Source: Klebsiella aerogenes KCTC 2190 (lineage in GTDB: Bacteria > Pseudomonadota > Gammaproteobacteria > Enterobacterales > Enterobacteriaceae). Taken from it: a DNA stretch of 64,000 nucleotides. Both the position numbers and the translations under genes were made by a program. The number at the start of each line of letters is the position of its first letter. Positions within the stretch are counted from its first letter, which is position 1. The stretch is taken from positions 3,286,001 through 3,350,000 of the forward strand of contig NC_015663.1 in the NCBI RefSeq assembly GCF_000215745.1. The letters are read 5' to 3'. This document shows positions 20,598 through 30,861 of this stretch, piece after piece. Below the pieces are notes generated by a model that saw nothing but the letters and a program-made list of their open reading frames with translations, was not told where the DNA came from and searched no databases.

Positions 20598-22349
20598 CGA
20601 ATTTGATCCGCCTAACCAGCGTAGCGGCCATGGAAAACGATGGCGAGTCTCTTGTTGCATCGCCTGCGCAATCCGTTCCTGAATGGTTTGTCGTAGCGTT
20701 TGTCCTTCACCATCCCATTGCAGCTGGGTGAGAAGCGGCAGGGCTTCGGTAACGTCGTCAATGGCCCAGATAAAGAACTGTTCGTCAGCCACCGCCTGGC
20801 GAAGCTCCTGTGCCAGGCTCAGATGGCGGACGTTGGCAGACGGAATAATAACGCCTTGCTTGCCTGTTAATCCGCGCTGCTGGCAGATGGTGAAGAAACC
20901 TTCAATCTTTTCGTTCAGTCCGCCGACCGGCTGGACGCGACCGAACTGATCGACCGAGCCGGTAATCGCAATACTCTGGTTGATCGGCACATTGGCCAGC
21001 GCGCTGATAAGCGCGCACAGCTCAGCCATTGAGGCGCTATCGCCATCCACTTCACTGTAGGACTGCTCGAAGGTTAGTGAAGCGCTAAATGGCAGCTGCT
21101 GTTCAAGTTCGAGCTCGGACATAATAAACGCCTGCATGATCATCATGCCTTTGGCGTGAATATTACCGCCCAGTTCAGCTTTACGCTCAACGTCAATAAA
21201 TTCGCCGTCGCCGATATGGACTACACAGCTGATACGCGAAGGTTCGCCAAAGGCGCGCGGGTGGCCCGGAAATTCGATTACCGACAGGGCATTGATTTGG
21301 CCGATGCATTCGCCTTCGGTATCAATCATGATCTGATCGAGAAGAATTTCATCGCGCATTCGCTCGGCAAGATAGCCTTCACGCCATTCACGGCGCTCAA
21401 GCATAGTTTGCATCTCCGCGCCGCTAATCCATTCGCCTTCGCAGAAGGCTGCCGCTTCACGCAGCTGACGGCCAATCCAGAGAGGGGAAAGCGGAAGCGT
21501 CTCCTGATCGCCGGTGTCGCGCACGCCTTCTTCAATCAGCAGCGGCCATGCGTCAGCCGCCGGCCCAGGCAGCGAAAGCTGACGAGCATGTTGCCAGACC
21601 CACTGGCACCAGAGTTTCAGGGTGTCGGCATCGGCTATCTGCAAGTTATCTTCATACTCGCTATAAATGGCCTGCGACGCGAGTTCCGGTTCCATCTCCT
21701 GAAAGTCAGCCAGCGCATCACGCTCGCCGATCAGAATGATCCTCAGGTTCAGCGGCATGGAAGGAATGCTAACGGGAAGAGGGCGGGATTCATCAATGGA
21801 CAACCAGTCAAAGCGCTGACGGGTCACCATGTTCTTCAGGCGCATCCATAGCAGCGGCTGGGCCAGTAGCGCACGCAGGGAGAGCAACAGGACGCCGCCG
21901 TTCGCGCGGTGCACCAGACCCGGCTGCAGCGAAATTTCGCCGTTAAACTGGCGTACGCAACCAAAGAGCTGTTCCGCTTCAATCCAGTCGGCGGATTCAA
22001 CCGGACCGTTGCTGGCAAAATTGTCTTCCGCGCTTTGTGCCGGCGACATGGTTACGTTGCCGCCGTTGACCTGATAGCGTACACCGCATAGCGCTGTCGT
22101 AGGCTGCTGCAGGCTGCGCGCGGCTTCGGCTACCCAATGCAGATACTCCGGCTCTTCCGGCGCCTTTACCAGCATAAATGATGAAATGGCTGGCGTGATC
22201 AGAAGCTGTTCCAGCGCATAAAATAAACGGGGTTGTAGATCGCCGGCGAGGGATGCCTCTGTCTCGGCGAGATTGACCTGGGTAAACAGCGCCTGATAAC
22301 TTTCCGTATCAGGAGCGAGGTCGTTTCGGGTAAGTTTCGTAATGGTCAA
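20592..22349 (-). CDS. lonH: Lon-like protease LonH (YcbZ)
   Basis: The 585-residue protein matches E. coli YcbZ. The C-terminal Lon (S16) protease domain has the catalytic Ser438 (VDGDSASMAE) and Lys481 (NEKIEG), 43 residues apart as in Lon. The N-terminal part replaces the AAA+ module of classic Lon with a degenerate region that lacks an obvious Walker A. Its substrates are poorly known. It sits between fabA and the divergent matP. Confidence 0.92.
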   Translation of the reverse strand: MTITKLTRNDLAPDTESYQALFTQVNLAETEASLAGDLQPRLFYALEQLLITPAISSFMLVKAPEEPEYLHWVAEAARSLQQPTTALCGVRYQVNGGNVTMSPAQSAEDNFASNGPVESADWIEAEQLFGCVRQFNGEISLQPGLVHRANGGVLLLSLRALLAQPLLWMRLKNMVTRQRFDWLSIDESRPLPVSIPSMPLNLRIILIGERDALADFQEMEPELASQAIYSEYEDNLQIADADTLKLWCQWVWQHARQLSLPGPAADAWPLLIEEGVRDTGDQETLPLSPLWIGRQLREAAAFCEGEWISGAEMQTMLERREWREGYLAERMRDEILLDQIMIDTEGECIGQINALSVIEFPGHPRAFGEPSRISCVVHIGDGEFIDVERKAELGGNIHAKGMMIMQAFIMSELELEQQLPFSASLTFEQSYSEVDGDSASMAELCALISALANVPINQSIAITGSVDQFGRVQPVGGLNEKIEGFFTICQQRGLTGKQGVIIPSANVRHLSLAQELRQAVADEQFFIWAIDDVTEALPLLTQLQWDGEGQTLRQTIQERIAQAMQQETRHRFPWPLRWLGGSNSN

Positions 22350-22534
22350 AGTCGCTGTTTTTTAGTCAGATGTAAAACGAGCGATTATACCCGATACCGC
22401 GTCTGCGCACACGGAGGATTGCGTTTATCACGCTGATAATGGAATCGTCCACTTCACGAAAGATGATTTATTCTCAGCACATCCAGAAAAAACTGATATC
22501 CTGAAATGAGTTACACGGTCACATTGAGATCGCA

Positions 22535-22987
22535 ATGAAATATCAACAACTGGAAAACCTTGAAAGCGGCTGGAAATGGAAATATCTGGTAAAGAAGCAC
22601 CGGGAAGGTGAGTTGATTACCCGCTACATTGAAGCCAGCGCTGCGCAAGCCGCGGTCGATGTCTTGCTGACGCTCGAAAATGAACCTGTTCTGGTGAATA
22701 CCTGGATCGATCAGCATATGAATCCGGAGCTCGCTAACCGGATGAAGCAGACTATTCGCGCACGACGCAAGCGTCATTTTAACGCCGAGCATCAGCATAC
22801 GCGGAAAAAGTCCATCGATCTGGAGTTCGTTGTCTGGCAACGCCTGGCCGGGCTTGCGCAACGGCGAGGCAAGACATTATCAGAAACCATCGTACAGCTA
22901 ATTGAAGACGCCGAGCATAAAGAAAAATATGCCAGCAAGATGTCGAGCCTGAAGCACGATCTGCAGGTGCTCTTAGGAAAAGAGTAA
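22535..22987 (+). CDS. matP: Macrodomain Ter protein MatP
   Basis: The 150-residue DNA-binding protein starts [20 protein letters not shown] and matches MatP. It has an N-terminal helical bundle, a ribbon-helix-helix region ([20 protein letters not shown]) and a C-terminal coiled coil ending [10 protein letters not shown] that allows tetramerisation. MatP binds matS sites and organises the terminus macrodomain, with links to ZapB. I did not notice a clear matS site (GTGACRNYGTCAC) in this window. Confidence 0.95.
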   Translation: MKYQQLENLESGWKWKYLVKKHREGELITRYIEASAAQAAVDVLLTLENEPVLVNTWIDQHMNPELANRMKQTIRARRKRHFNAEHQHTRKKSIDLEFVVWQRLAGLAQRRGKTLSETIVQLIEDAEHKEKYASKMSSLKHDLQVLLGKE

Positions 22988-23036
22988 GTAGCGGCCAACG
23001 TTGCTTGAGATTTTCCTCTGAACTCAAAATCAGGCC

Positions 23037-23067
23037 AAAAAAAACCCCGCATCAGCGGGGTTTTTTA
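23037..23067. terminator. Bidirectional terminator between matP and ompA
   Basis: The stem AAAACCCCGC/GCGGGGTTTT with an ATCA loop is flanked by A-run and T-run, so it serves convergent matP and ompA. Confidence 0.9.
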
Positions 23068-23078
23068 TCGTAGGAAAC

Positions 23079-24131
23079 TTAAGCCTGCGGCTGAGTTACT
23101 ACGTCTTTGTAACCTTTAACTTCGATCGCAACACGACGATCCGGAGCCAGGCAGTCGATCAGTGCAGCGCGAGCTTTCACGTTGTCACAGGTGTTGCCGG
23201 TAACCGGATCAGATTCGCCCATACCGCGAGCAGAGATCTTGTTAGCCGGGATGCCTTTAGCTACGAGGTAGTCAACAACGGACTGAGCACGTTTCTCAGA
23301 CAGTTTCTGGTTGTACTGCTCGGAACCGATGCGGTCGGTGTAACCCAGAACAACTGCAGAACCGTCTTTCGGGTCCATGTTGCTCAGCTGGGTGTACAGC
23401 TGATCCAGAGCCTGCTGACCTTCTGGTTTCAGAGTTGCTTTGTTGAAGTTGAACAGAACGTCAGACTTCAGGGTGAAGGTCTTGGTGGTGACTTCCGGAG
23501 CCGGAGCCGGAGCCGGAGCTACAACCGGTGCATTGTCTTCCTGACCGAAACGGTAGGAAACACCAACGCTCAGCATGCCGTTGTCCGGACGAACGCCTAC
23601 AGTGCCAGCGTCGCCGATGTTGTTAACCCACTGGTATTCCAGACGGGTAGCGATGTCACGGGTCATTGCCCACTCAACGCCGCCAGCGAATACTGGGGAA
23701 ACGCCGGTGTCATGGTTGTCACCGATACGGTTGTTGCTGGAGTCAGCGCGCCATACCATGCCGCCCAGACGGGTGTAGATGTCCAGATCGTCAGTGATCG
23801 GGTAACCCAGTTTAGCGGTCAGCTGAACGCCCTGAGCTTTGAATGCGCCGTTAACGTTGTCGCCTTTGTAAGGCATACGGCCCAGCCAGTCGTAACCCAT
23901 TTCGAAACCGAGGTACGGGTTAACCTGATAACCACCGAACGCACCAGCGCCCAGCTGGCTTTCGTGGGTCGGACCATTGTTATTCAGGTTGCTGTTGTAC
24001 CAGCCGGTGTCATGGAACTGGGACCAACCCAGTTTACCACCTGCATACCAGGTGTTATCTTTCGGAGCGGCCTGCGCTACGGTAGCGAAGCCAGCCAGTG
24101 CCACTGCAATCGCGATAGCTGTCTTTTTCAT
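23079..24131 (-). CDS. ompA: Outer membrane protein A
   Basis: The 350-residue porin-like protein has a 21-residue signal peptide ([20 protein letters not shown], cleaved after the next Ala), an eight-strand barrel (residues about 22-200), a Pro-Ala hinge ([14 protein letters not shown]) and a C-terminal OmpA/MotB peptidoglycan-binding domain ([20 protein letters not shown], with [18 protein letters not shown]). The surface loops resemble Klebsiella alleles. The start is the ATG at 24129-24131 after GAGGCGC; the longer frame to 24200 is leader. It links outer membrane and cell wall. Confidence 0.97.
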   Translation of the reverse strand: MKKTAIAIAVALAGFATVAQAAPKDNTWYAGGKLGWSQFHDTGWYNSNLNNNGPTHESQLGAGAFGGYQVNPYLGFEMGYDWLGRMPYKGDNVNGAFKAQGVQLTAKLGYPITDDLDIYTRLGGMVWRADSSNNRIGDNHDTGVSPVFAGGVEWAMTRDIATRLEYQWVNNIGDAGTVGVRPDNGMLSVGVSYRFGQEDNAPVVAPAPAPAPEVTTKTFTLKSDVLFNFNKATLKPEGQQALDQLYTQLSNMDPKDGSAVVLGYTDRIGSEQYNQKLSEKRAQSVVDYLVAKGIPANKISARGMGESDPVTGNTCDNVKARAALIDCLAPDRRVAIEVKGYKDVVTQPQA

Positions 24132-24483
24132 TTTTTGCGCCTCATTATCATCCAAAATTCGCCATGAAGGTACATAAGACCTCACGGTTAAATCCTTCAC
24201 CGGGGGCGTGACTCGTTGTTAACTATGCTGATACATGCAGCGTAAGCCGATCACCCCTGGCGATGTAAAGTCTACAACTTAGTTAGAAACTTACAAGTGT
24301 GAACTCGGTCAGGCATATGAAAAAAAAGGGTTGTATACACAATATTTAACAAATATGGTTAATTTGTGAACGCGGTGAAAAGTCGCAAAACCGCACCACA
24401 CCGGGATCTCTGTGAAATTAACCACTTTACGAGAATGGTTTTTGACGAGGCAAAAAAAATTCCAGGATTAATCCTAATTTCAC
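24132..24483 (-). promoter_or_regulatory. ompA leader and promoter region
   Basis: This 352-base gap between sulA and ompA carries the long ompA 5' leader. It is AT-rich at 24305-24375, where the promoter is likely. The segment next to the start (GATAATGAGGCGC on the reverse strand) is where the MicA small RNA pairs in E. coli. I did not find an additional gene. Confidence 0.55.
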
Positions 24484-24993
24484 TCAATGATATAAATTTG
24501 AGTGAATTTTTAGCCCACTTAATTGTCTCCCAAGCTGGCTTGTATTTCTCACCGGGCGCATGATAAAGCCCATCGCATGACCTTCTTCTGCGGCGAGCGC
24601 CAGACGTTCATGTTCTTGTTCAGTAAGTTCATCCGTCAGCCAGCCAATAACCACGCTATAATTCCCGGTACGTAAAGCGCGAATCATCGATTCCAGAGTA
24701 TTGCAGGGCGACATCTGGTTAATCTGCATCACTTTTGAAAGCGGAAGGCCGGACGACTGTACCCATTCTTTACTCAGCTTTTGCTGCGGGGTGAGCCACA
24801 GTTGCCAGCGCGACTGCTGGCCAAGCTGCTGTAATAAAGGTAGCAGCAAAAGCTGCGTCATCATGGGTTGATCTTCGCGATAGACGATTTCACTAATCAG
24901 CCCAGTGGCTGAATGTTCGACGACGCTGTGCGAAGGGCGACGTACTGAAGCCGAAGTCAGTGGTGAACGATTTGCGTGAGCTGAAGTAAACAT
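24484..24993 (-). CDS. sulA: SOS cell-division inhibitor SulA
   Basis: The 169-residue protein matches SulA. The strongly conserved core starts at [20 protein letters not shown] and it ends [14 protein letters not shown], the Lon-recognised C-terminus. SulA binds FtsZ and blocks Z-ring formation during the SOS response. The N-terminal 30 residues differ more, as is usual. A LexA box lies 20 bases upstream of the start. Confidence 0.95.
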   Translation of the reverse strand: MFTSAHANRSPLTSASVRRPSHSVVEHSATGLISEIVYREDQPMMTQLLLLPLLQQLGQQSRWQLWLTPQQKLSKEWVQSSGLPLSKVMQINQMSPCNTLESMIRALRTGNYSVVIGWLTDELTEQEHERLALAAEEGHAMGFIMRPVRNTSQLGRQLSGLKIHSNLYH

Positions 24994-25013
24994 AGTCTAT
25001 CTCGCCTGTGGGT

Positions 25014-25033
25014 TACTGTATGCATATACAGTA
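25014..25033 (-). promoter_or_regulatory. LexA box of sulA
   Basis: TACTGTATGCATATACAGTA fits the LexA consensus CTGT-N8-ACAG perfectly (CTGT at 25016-25019, ACAG at 25028-25031), with extended TA flanks. SOS control of sulA is established. Confidence 0.93.
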
Positions 25034-25442
25034 TATCTGCCAGGGGGCGTCGTCAACCTCATTTTCCCATTTTTGCATATATTTTATGCACTCTACCCGG
25101 CTATGAATTATCGCTGCGGCGACTTATTTATATGAATTCACTGTCTCTATGCTGAACCCGCAGGCGACATTTTCCTCCGTTAATCTTTACTTCACGGCTG
25201 CCGGGCGTGTCCTCAATGGGGCCGATATGCTGTTCATCAATTAACATTGCTTAAGTATTCAGCGAGTCTCTGTAACACAATTTGCAGAATAACTTTTTCC
25301 TGAAAGCGCCTCGCAAAACAGCGAGCTGATTGAGATGAAGCCAAAATTCATCTTGCTGCACAAAACGAACTCACTTATTTTCTTCAATAACGGATCCGTT
25401 AATAAAATTACTTTTATGTGCATGATTAACAAAGGAATGATC
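25032..25442. promoter_or_regulatory. sulA/tfoX intergenic region
   Basis: This region of about 410 bases is AT-rich and non-coding. In E. coli the sxy leader mRNA is long and folded, and its promoter is CRP- and Sxy-dependent. An AAAGGA ribosome site precedes the ATG at 25443. I looked for a CRP-S site (TGCGA-N6-TCGCA) and found only half-matches near 25305-25320. Confidence 0.4.
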
Positions 25443-26066
25443 ATGAAGAAAATTTCAAAATTACGGTTCCTCCAGTTTCAGGAGTGCCTTTCCCCCTTAG
25501 GTAAAATCAGTAGCCGGCCTTTATTCGGCGGGTATAGTCTGGCGATTGAAAATACCGTATTCGCCATGGTGGCTGAGGGCGAAATCTATCTTAGGGTTTG
25601 CGAACAAAGCGCCTCTTATCGGGTTGAACATCACAGCCCGATGCTGATGATGCGCAAGAATGGCCGGCCAGTGGCCTTAAAGTATTACCGGATAGATGAA
25701 GCACTATGGCAGGACAGTAAAATGCTGTTTCACCTATCGCAGCTGTCATTGCATTCGGCGCGAAGCGAAAAGCAGCATCAGCGTGATTCCGGCAGACTAA
25801 AGAATTTGCCTAATATCAGCTTCCATATGGAGTTGATGTTGATCCATGCCGGAATAACCGATGTGAAAATGCTGCGTACACTCGGGGCGGAAAAGAGCTG
25901 GTTAAAATTGAGAGAGCATAATAAAGGAATATCAATCAATGTCCTTGAGTCCCTGGCGGGCGCGATTGCCGGCATTCATTCCGCCGCGCTCCCGGCGCAG
26001 CGGCGCCAGGAGCTACGGGAGTGGGCTAATACACAAGGATACAGCGTGGAGGATTATTCCGGTTGA
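25443..26066 (+). CDS. tfoX: Competence/CRP-S regulator TfoX (Sxy)
   Basis: The 207-residue protein has a TfoX N-terminal domain (FQECLSPLGKISSRPLFGGY ... VFAMVAEGEIYLRVCE) and a C-terminal TfoX domain (RLKNLPNISFHMELMLIHAG to the AALPAQRRQELREWA end). It is recognisably Sxy but clearly diverged from E. coli. Sxy works with CRP at CRP-S promoters of DNA-uptake genes. The frame opens at 25335, but MKKISKLRFLQFQECL after AAAGGA fits the family. Its end overlaps the convergent yccS by 13 bases. Confidence 0.9.
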   Translation: MKKISKLRFLQFQECLSPLGKISSRPLFGGYSLAIENTVFAMVAEGEIYLRVCEQSASYRVEHHSPMLMMRKNGRPVALKYYRIDEALWQDSKMLFHLSQLSLHSARSEKQHQRDSGRLKNLPNISFHMELMLIHAGITDVKMLRTLGAEKSWLKLREHNKGISINVLESLAGAIAGIHSAALPAQRRQELREWANTQGYSVEDYSG

Positions 26067-28189
26067 CCAGCAATCCGGCGCTGCAGACGACATATTTCCG
26101 GCAGCAGTGCGAGCAGTAGCCCAATCTGCTGCAGGACCAATGGTTCTTTACTGTCGGCTCGCGGCTCCAGATGTTGAATTCGCGATTGCAGGTTGCTGAG
26201 CGCCTGCTGAACACGCTGTTCGTCTGCGGGAGAATGATGCAGCGCATCATCGACGTAGCAGACGGCATCATCGAGTAACGCCAGTATTTCCGGAGTCGTC
26301 AGTTTTTCCCTGTGCGCCCCCAACGCGGAAATATAGCTGGTAAAGGTATGGTTAAGACACAACAGGCGGAATGCCGTTTCACGCATCGTGTTGTCGGCTT
26401 TAGGCTCTGTGGATAAATTTGATACCACTGATGCCAGTTCGCTATCCCGGTTATGTGCGTTACGCCGGGCAACGCGATACTCAAGACGGTTATCGCGCCC
26501 CTGATGATACTGCTCGAGAATAGCGTCAAGATAACGGCAGTTAGCGTTGATGGCCTGATCCAGTACGCGAGGTAAGTTACGGAAGTTCCAGTCAGGCCAG
26601 ATAAAGGTCACTGCCGCCCAGGCGATGGCGCAGCCGATCAGCGTATCAAGGATACGCGGTAAAGCGACTTCGAATCCTTCACCTAACAGGTTAAAGCACA
26701 GCAGTACCAGCAGCGTGATAAACATCGTGGCGTGCGCATACTGCACGTTGCGAAAAGCGAAAAACAGCACGCCGGTTAGTACAATGAGCAGCAGCTGGCC
26801 TTCAACCGAGGGAACCAGCAGCAGCACCGGTAGGCCGATCGCGACGCCAATCAATGTACCGATGATCCTTAACGCCAGACGATGCCGGGTCGCGTTATAG
26901 TTCGGCTGACAAACAAACAGGCTGGTAAGCAAAATCCAGTAACCGTGGTTGAGGCCGGTAAACTGAATGAACGCATAGCCCGCGCACAGCACCAGTGACA
27001 TTCGCACCGCGTGGCGGAAAAGCGCCGATTCCGGCGTCATATTGCTGCGCAGTCGTAACCAGATATCGCTAAACCCGCTAGGGCGATCGTCGGCAAGCAG
27101 ATTTTCGGGATGGTTGCTGGCCAGCACGCTGGTCTGCACCGATTCGATAGTTGCCAATTGCGCATCAATAGCGCGTAGGTTATTGAGCAGAAAACCCAGC
27201 GCTTTGACCTGATCTTGCGGCGCGCCGCTGGCGCGGACGCGATCCAGCGCCGCGTCCAGATGCATAAAGGCACGTTCAAAGTGCGCATCATGCTGATACG
27301 GGATGCGTAAGAGAATGGCGCGGGAAAGTTTTTGACAGGCCTGCGCCTGCATTGACAACATCCGTTGGAAACGGAACATCACATCGCTGTAGCGGAAATG
27401 GTCGCGAAGCGTCTGATACTGAATATGTGATGAGCTGGCACGCTCATGAATGTCCTGGGCGACGAAATAATACTGAAGGGTGCGACGAGTGCCGCGTTGC
27501 CCGCGGTCGCCGCGCAGGCGTGTCAGTAAAGACGCTTTCGTCTGGTTAAGCATCGCAACCAGCTTGCCGTTAGCGAGCGCCAGATCGTACAAAGGGGCCT
27601 GACTTTCATCTTCGATATCCGGATCGAACAGTCGGGATTTAAGTTCAAGGTATTGGGCCAGCTGTTCATAGCTGCGCGCAAGATTATCCTGCAGTGGGCG
27701 GATGGGAAAAATAAGATGCCCTGCGAGTGTCAATACGTTGTACCAGATGGCGCCAGCCAGCAAAAAGAGCGGCTGCAGGTACCAACTGTTATACAGAGTG
27801 ACCCCTAACATGGTGTAGATAGCGATCAGTAAGGCGCCGAAAGCAATGGTGGCATAGCGTTGACCCAGCCCGCCGAGCAGGATAAAACCCGTCGTGGACA
27901 GGGTTAACCCAATAGCAAACAGCCACGGCCATGGAAACAGTAACTCCACCGACGCGGAGGCAATAAAGAAGCAGACCAGCGTAATAGCGAGATTACGTAA
28001 CCGCCCGGTAAGGCGATCGTCGAGGTCGGTCAACGCCGCGGCAACCACCCCAAGCGTTAACGGGATGGTGAGTTTGACTTCGCCAATCCACCACGGCGCA
28101 ACCGTGGTGCCACAAAGCGCAATAAATATCCTGGCGTTATATAGCCAGGCGCTATTCCATGTATAACGGCGGAGCAGGGGGCTTAACAT
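26054..28189 (-). CDS. yccS: FUSC/YccS-family inner membrane protein
   Basis: The 711-residue integral membrane protein has an N-terminal group of about six hydrophobic segments, a long cytoplasmic helical region (about 190-370), a second membrane block (about 385-500) and a C-terminal soluble part. This is the YccS/YhfK architecture, related to the aromatic acid exporter (FUSC) superfamily. Transport substrate unknown. It lies 17 bases downstream of yccF on the same strand, so the two are probably cotranscribed. Confidence 0.9.
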   Translation of the reverse strand: MLSPLLRRYTWNSAWLYNARIFIALCGTTVAPWWIGEVKLTIPLTLGVVAAALTDLDDRLTGRLRNLAITLVCFFIASASVELLFPWPWLFAIGLTLSTTGFILLGGLGQRYATIAFGALLIAIYTMLGVTLYNSWYLQPLFLLAGAIWYNVLTLAGHLIFPIRPLQDNLARSYEQLAQYLELKSRLFDPDIEDESQAPLYDLALANGKLVAMLNQTKASLLTRLRGDRGQRGTRRTLQYYFVAQDIHERASSSHIQYQTLRDHFRYSDVMFRFQRMLSMQAQACQKLSRAILLRIPYQHDAHFERAFMHLDAALDRVRASGAPQDQVKALGFLLNNLRAIDAQLATIESVQTSVLASNHPENLLADDRPSGFSDIWLRLRSNMTPESALFRHAVRMSLVLCAGYAFIQFTGLNHGYWILLTSLFVCQPNYNATRHRLALRIIGTLIGVAIGLPVLLLVPSVEGQLLLIVLTGVLFFAFRNVQYAHATMFITLLVLLCFNLLGEGFEVALPRILDTLIGCAIAWAAVTFIWPDWNFRNLPRVLDQAINANCRYLDAILEQYHQGRDNRLEYRVARRNAHNRDSELASVVSNLSTEPKADNTMRETAFRLLCLNHTFTSYISALGAHREKLTTPEILALLDDAVCYVDDALHHSPADEQRVQQALSNLQSRIQHLEPRADSKEPLVLQQIGLLLALLPEICRLQRRIAGQPE

Positions 28190-28206
28190 AACAGTGTTCC
28201 GTACAA

Positions 28207-28653
28207 TTACTGAAAGCGACGGCGGGCGTTGGCTTCGCGCGCGGCGCGAGCCGTTTCAACGGAGACCACGCGGCGTCCTACCGGCCAAAGTGCAATGGCG
28301 GCAATTTTAAAATTGGCGATCCCCACGGGGATACCAAGGATGGTCAGGCACTGCGCAATACCGCTGAAAATATGCATCAGGCACAGCCACCAACCGAAGA
28401 ACATGAACCACAAAATATTCAAAATAGTGCCGCCCGCGTTCAGTAAACTGTTTTTTGCTTCAGGTTCCAGTTCATCAACATGAATGGCTTCATTACCGTA
28501 GGGGAACAGCGATAGTCTGGTGATTTCCCAACATGAACGCGTCAGCGGTAACGTGAAGATCAAAATAATACTGACCAGCGTCGCCAGTAGCCAACCGAGT
28601 GTGGTGGCGAAACCGCCAAGAACAAAGTTCAAAATATTCAGAATGGTACGCAT
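28207..28653 (-). CDS. yccF: YccF-family inner membrane protein
   Basis: A 148-residue membrane protein with two copies of the YccF domain (ILNFVLGGFATTLGWLLATL and ILNILWFMFFGWWLCLMHIF) and about four membrane segments. It closely resembles E. coli YccF, whose function is not known. It lies upstream of yccS. Confidence 0.9.
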   Translation of the reverse strand: MRTILNILNFVLGGFATTLGWLLATLVSIILIFTLPLTRSCWEITRLSLFPYGNEAIHVDELEPEAKNSLLNAGGTILNILWFMFFGWWLCLMHIFSGIAQCLTILGIPVGIANFKIAAIALWPVGRRVVSVETARAAREANARRRFQ

Positions 28654-28776
28654 AAACCCTCTGGTTAACCCTGTGGATAATAAGACCCGGCAATTGTAAC
28701 GTTTTTTTGCGCTGGAGCACCTGCTCGCGGGCGGTTAAACTTAAAAACATTCAAACTGATTGAAATTTGGCGATAT

Positions 28777-30831
28777 ATGGAACTTAAAGCGACAACATTG
28801 GGCAAACGCATGGCACAGCATCCTTATGATCGGGTGCAGTTGCTTAATGCCGGGGTCAAAGTCTCAGGCGATCGTCATGAGTATCTTATACCTTTCAATC
28901 AGTTATTGTCAGTTCAATGTAAGCGAGGCCTGGTGTGGGGCGAGCTGGAATTCGTGCTGCCGGAAAGCAAAGTTGTGCGTTTGCATGGTACCGAATGGAC
29001 TGAGACGCAGCATTTCTTTCATCATCTCAATAATCTCTGGCAACAGTGGAGCGCGGAGATGAGCGAAATCGCCGCGGACTTGCTGCGCCTGCAGTTAAGT
29101 GAAATTGAACGAGCCAGCGCCGAAGGTAAGTGGTTGACGCGCCAGCAGGTCGCGGACGTGCAGGATAAAATCCGCCGGGCTTTAACCGGGTTGCCTTTCC
29201 CTGAGAGCCGTCTGGATGAATTCGATAATTGCCGCGAACTGTGGCGCCAGTGCCAATGTTGGCTTAGCGATATCGACGAGGCTCGCCTGGCGCATAATCA
29301 AGCCTATACCGAAGCTATGCTGGAACAGTATCGCGGTTTCTTCGATAAGATTGAGTCTTCGCCGCTCAACCCGGCGCAGGCGCGGGCGGTGGTTAACGGC
29401 GAGCGTTCGCTGCTGGTTCTTGCTGGCGCCGGTAGCGGCAAAACGTCGGTACTGGTCGCTCGTGCCGGGTGGTTATTAAATCGCGGCGAAGCAGCGGCGG
29501 ATCAGATCCTCCTACTGGCCTTTGGCCGTCAGGCGGCTCAGGAAATGGATGAACGTATTCAGGAGCGGTTGGGAACTGACGAGATTGCCGCGCGAACGTT
29601 CCATTCACTGGCGTTACATATTATTCAGCAGGGCAGCAAGAAAGTGCCGGCGATCAGTAAGCTGGAAAACGATACAGCCGCCCGGCAAAAGCTATTGTTG
29701 AAAGCCTGGCAGCAGCAGTGTCAGGAGAAAAAAGCGCAGGCCAAAGGCTGGCGTCAGTGGCTGGTGGATGAGATGGAGTGGCAGATTGACGAAGGCGATT
29801 TCTGGCAGGATCGCGCGCTGCTGCGCCGCCTGGCCGGCCGCCTTGACCGCTGGGTTAGTTTAATGCGCATGCACGGCGGCTCGCAGGCGGAAATGATCGC
29901 CAGCGCGCCTGAAGAGGTCCGCGATCTTTTTAATAAGCGTGTGAAACTGATGGCCCCGCTGCTGAAAGCCTGGAAAACGGCGTTGAAAGAGGAAAATGCC
30001 GTTGATTTCTCCGGGCTTATACACCAGGCGGTTAACATACTGGATAAAGGCCGTTTTGTGAGCCCCTGGAAACATATTCTGGTGGATGAATTTCAGGATA
30101 TCTCTCCACAGCGCGCTGAATTGCTGGCGGCGCTGCGCCGGCAAAATAAACAGACAACGTTATTTGCCGTGGGTGACGACTGGCAGGCGATTTATCGCTT
30201 TAGCGGCGCGCAGCTTTCTTTAACCACGGCATTCAACCACTACTTTGGTGAAGGGGACTGTTGTGCGCTGGATACCACCTATCGGTTTAACGGTCGAATA
30301 GGCGAGATTGCCAACGGTTTTATTCAGCAAAACCCGCATCAGTTGGCTAAGCCGCTGAATAGCCTGACCGCTGGCGATAAGAAAGCGGTGACCCTGCTGC
30401 CCGACGATAAACTCGACGATCTGCTCGACAAGTTGAGCGGCTACGTTAAACCCGAGCAGCGAATTTTGCTGCTGGCTCGTTATCATCATCTGAAGCCCGC
30501 CGCGCTGGAAAAAGCCGCGACCCGCTGGCCGCATCTGCAGCTAGATTTTATGACAATTCATGCCAGCAAGGGCCAGCAGGCTGACTTTGTTATTGTGTTG
30601 GGCCTGCAGGAGGGGGGTGACGCCTTCCCGGCGCCGGCAAGAGAGTCGGTAATGGAACAAGCGTTGCTGCCACAGCCGGAAGATTTCCCTGATGCTGAAG
30701 AGCGTCGGCTACTGTATGTGGCGATAACCCGCGCTCGCCTGCGGGTCTGGCTGCTGTTCAATAAAGAACGGTCTTCGTCCTTTGTTGAGATACTGCAGGA
30801 ACTGGGCGTGCCGGTAGCGCGAAAGCCCTGA
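28777..30831 (+). CDS. helD: DNA helicase IV
   Basis: The 684-residue SF1 helicase matches E. coli HelD in length. The N-terminal region (about 1-200) is specific to HelD. Walker A AGAGSGKT is at 216-223, Walker B DEFQD at 437-441, a Q/GDDWQAIYRFSG motif III region follows, and VAITRAR motif VI lies near the C-terminus. It unwinds DNA 3' to 5' and has a role in recombination. It is convergent with mgsA across a GC-rich hairpin at 30836-30855. Confidence 0.95.
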   Translation: MELKATTLGKRMAQHPYDRVQLLNAGVKVSGDRHEYLIPFNQLLSVQCKRGLVWGELEFVLPESKVVRLHGTEWTETQHFFHHLNNLWQQWSAEMSEIAADLLRLQLSEIERASAEGKWLTRQQVADVQDKIRRALTGLPFPESRLDEFDNCRELWRQCQCWLSDIDEARLAHNQAYTEAMLEQYRGFFDKIESSPLNPAQARAVVNGERSLLVLAGAGSGKTSVLVARAGWLLNRGEAAADQILLLAFGRQAAQEMDERIQERLGTDEIAARTFHSLALHIIQQGSKKVPAISKLENDTAARQKLLLKAWQQQCQEKKAQAKGWRQWLVDEMEWQIDEGDFWQDRALLRRLAGRLDRWVSLMRMHGGSQAEMIASAPEEVRDLFNKRVKLMAPLLKAWKTALKEENAVDFSGLIHQAVNILDKGRFVSPWKHILVDEFQDISPQRAELLAALRRQNKQTTLFAVGDDWQAIYRFSGAQLSLTTAFNHYFGEGDCCALDTTYRFNGRIGEIANGFIQQNPHQLAKPLNSLTAGDKKAVTLLPDDKLDDLLDKLSGYVKPEQRILLLARYHHLKPAALEKAATRWPHLQLDFMTIHASKGQQADFVIVLGLQEGGDAFPAPARESVMEQALLPQPEDFPDAEERRLLYVAITRARLRVWLLFNKERSSSFVEILQELGVPVARKP

Positions 30832-30861
30832 TCGTCGGCGGCCATCAGGCCGCCGTGGGGA

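Noticed and set aside
21156..21851. 231-residue forward frame inside lonH
   Set aside because: It is antisense to the conserved Lon-like gene and lacks recognisable features.
25300..25325. CRP-S site upstream of tfoX
   Set aside because: Only one half (TCGCA) is good; the partner half does not match at the required spacing.
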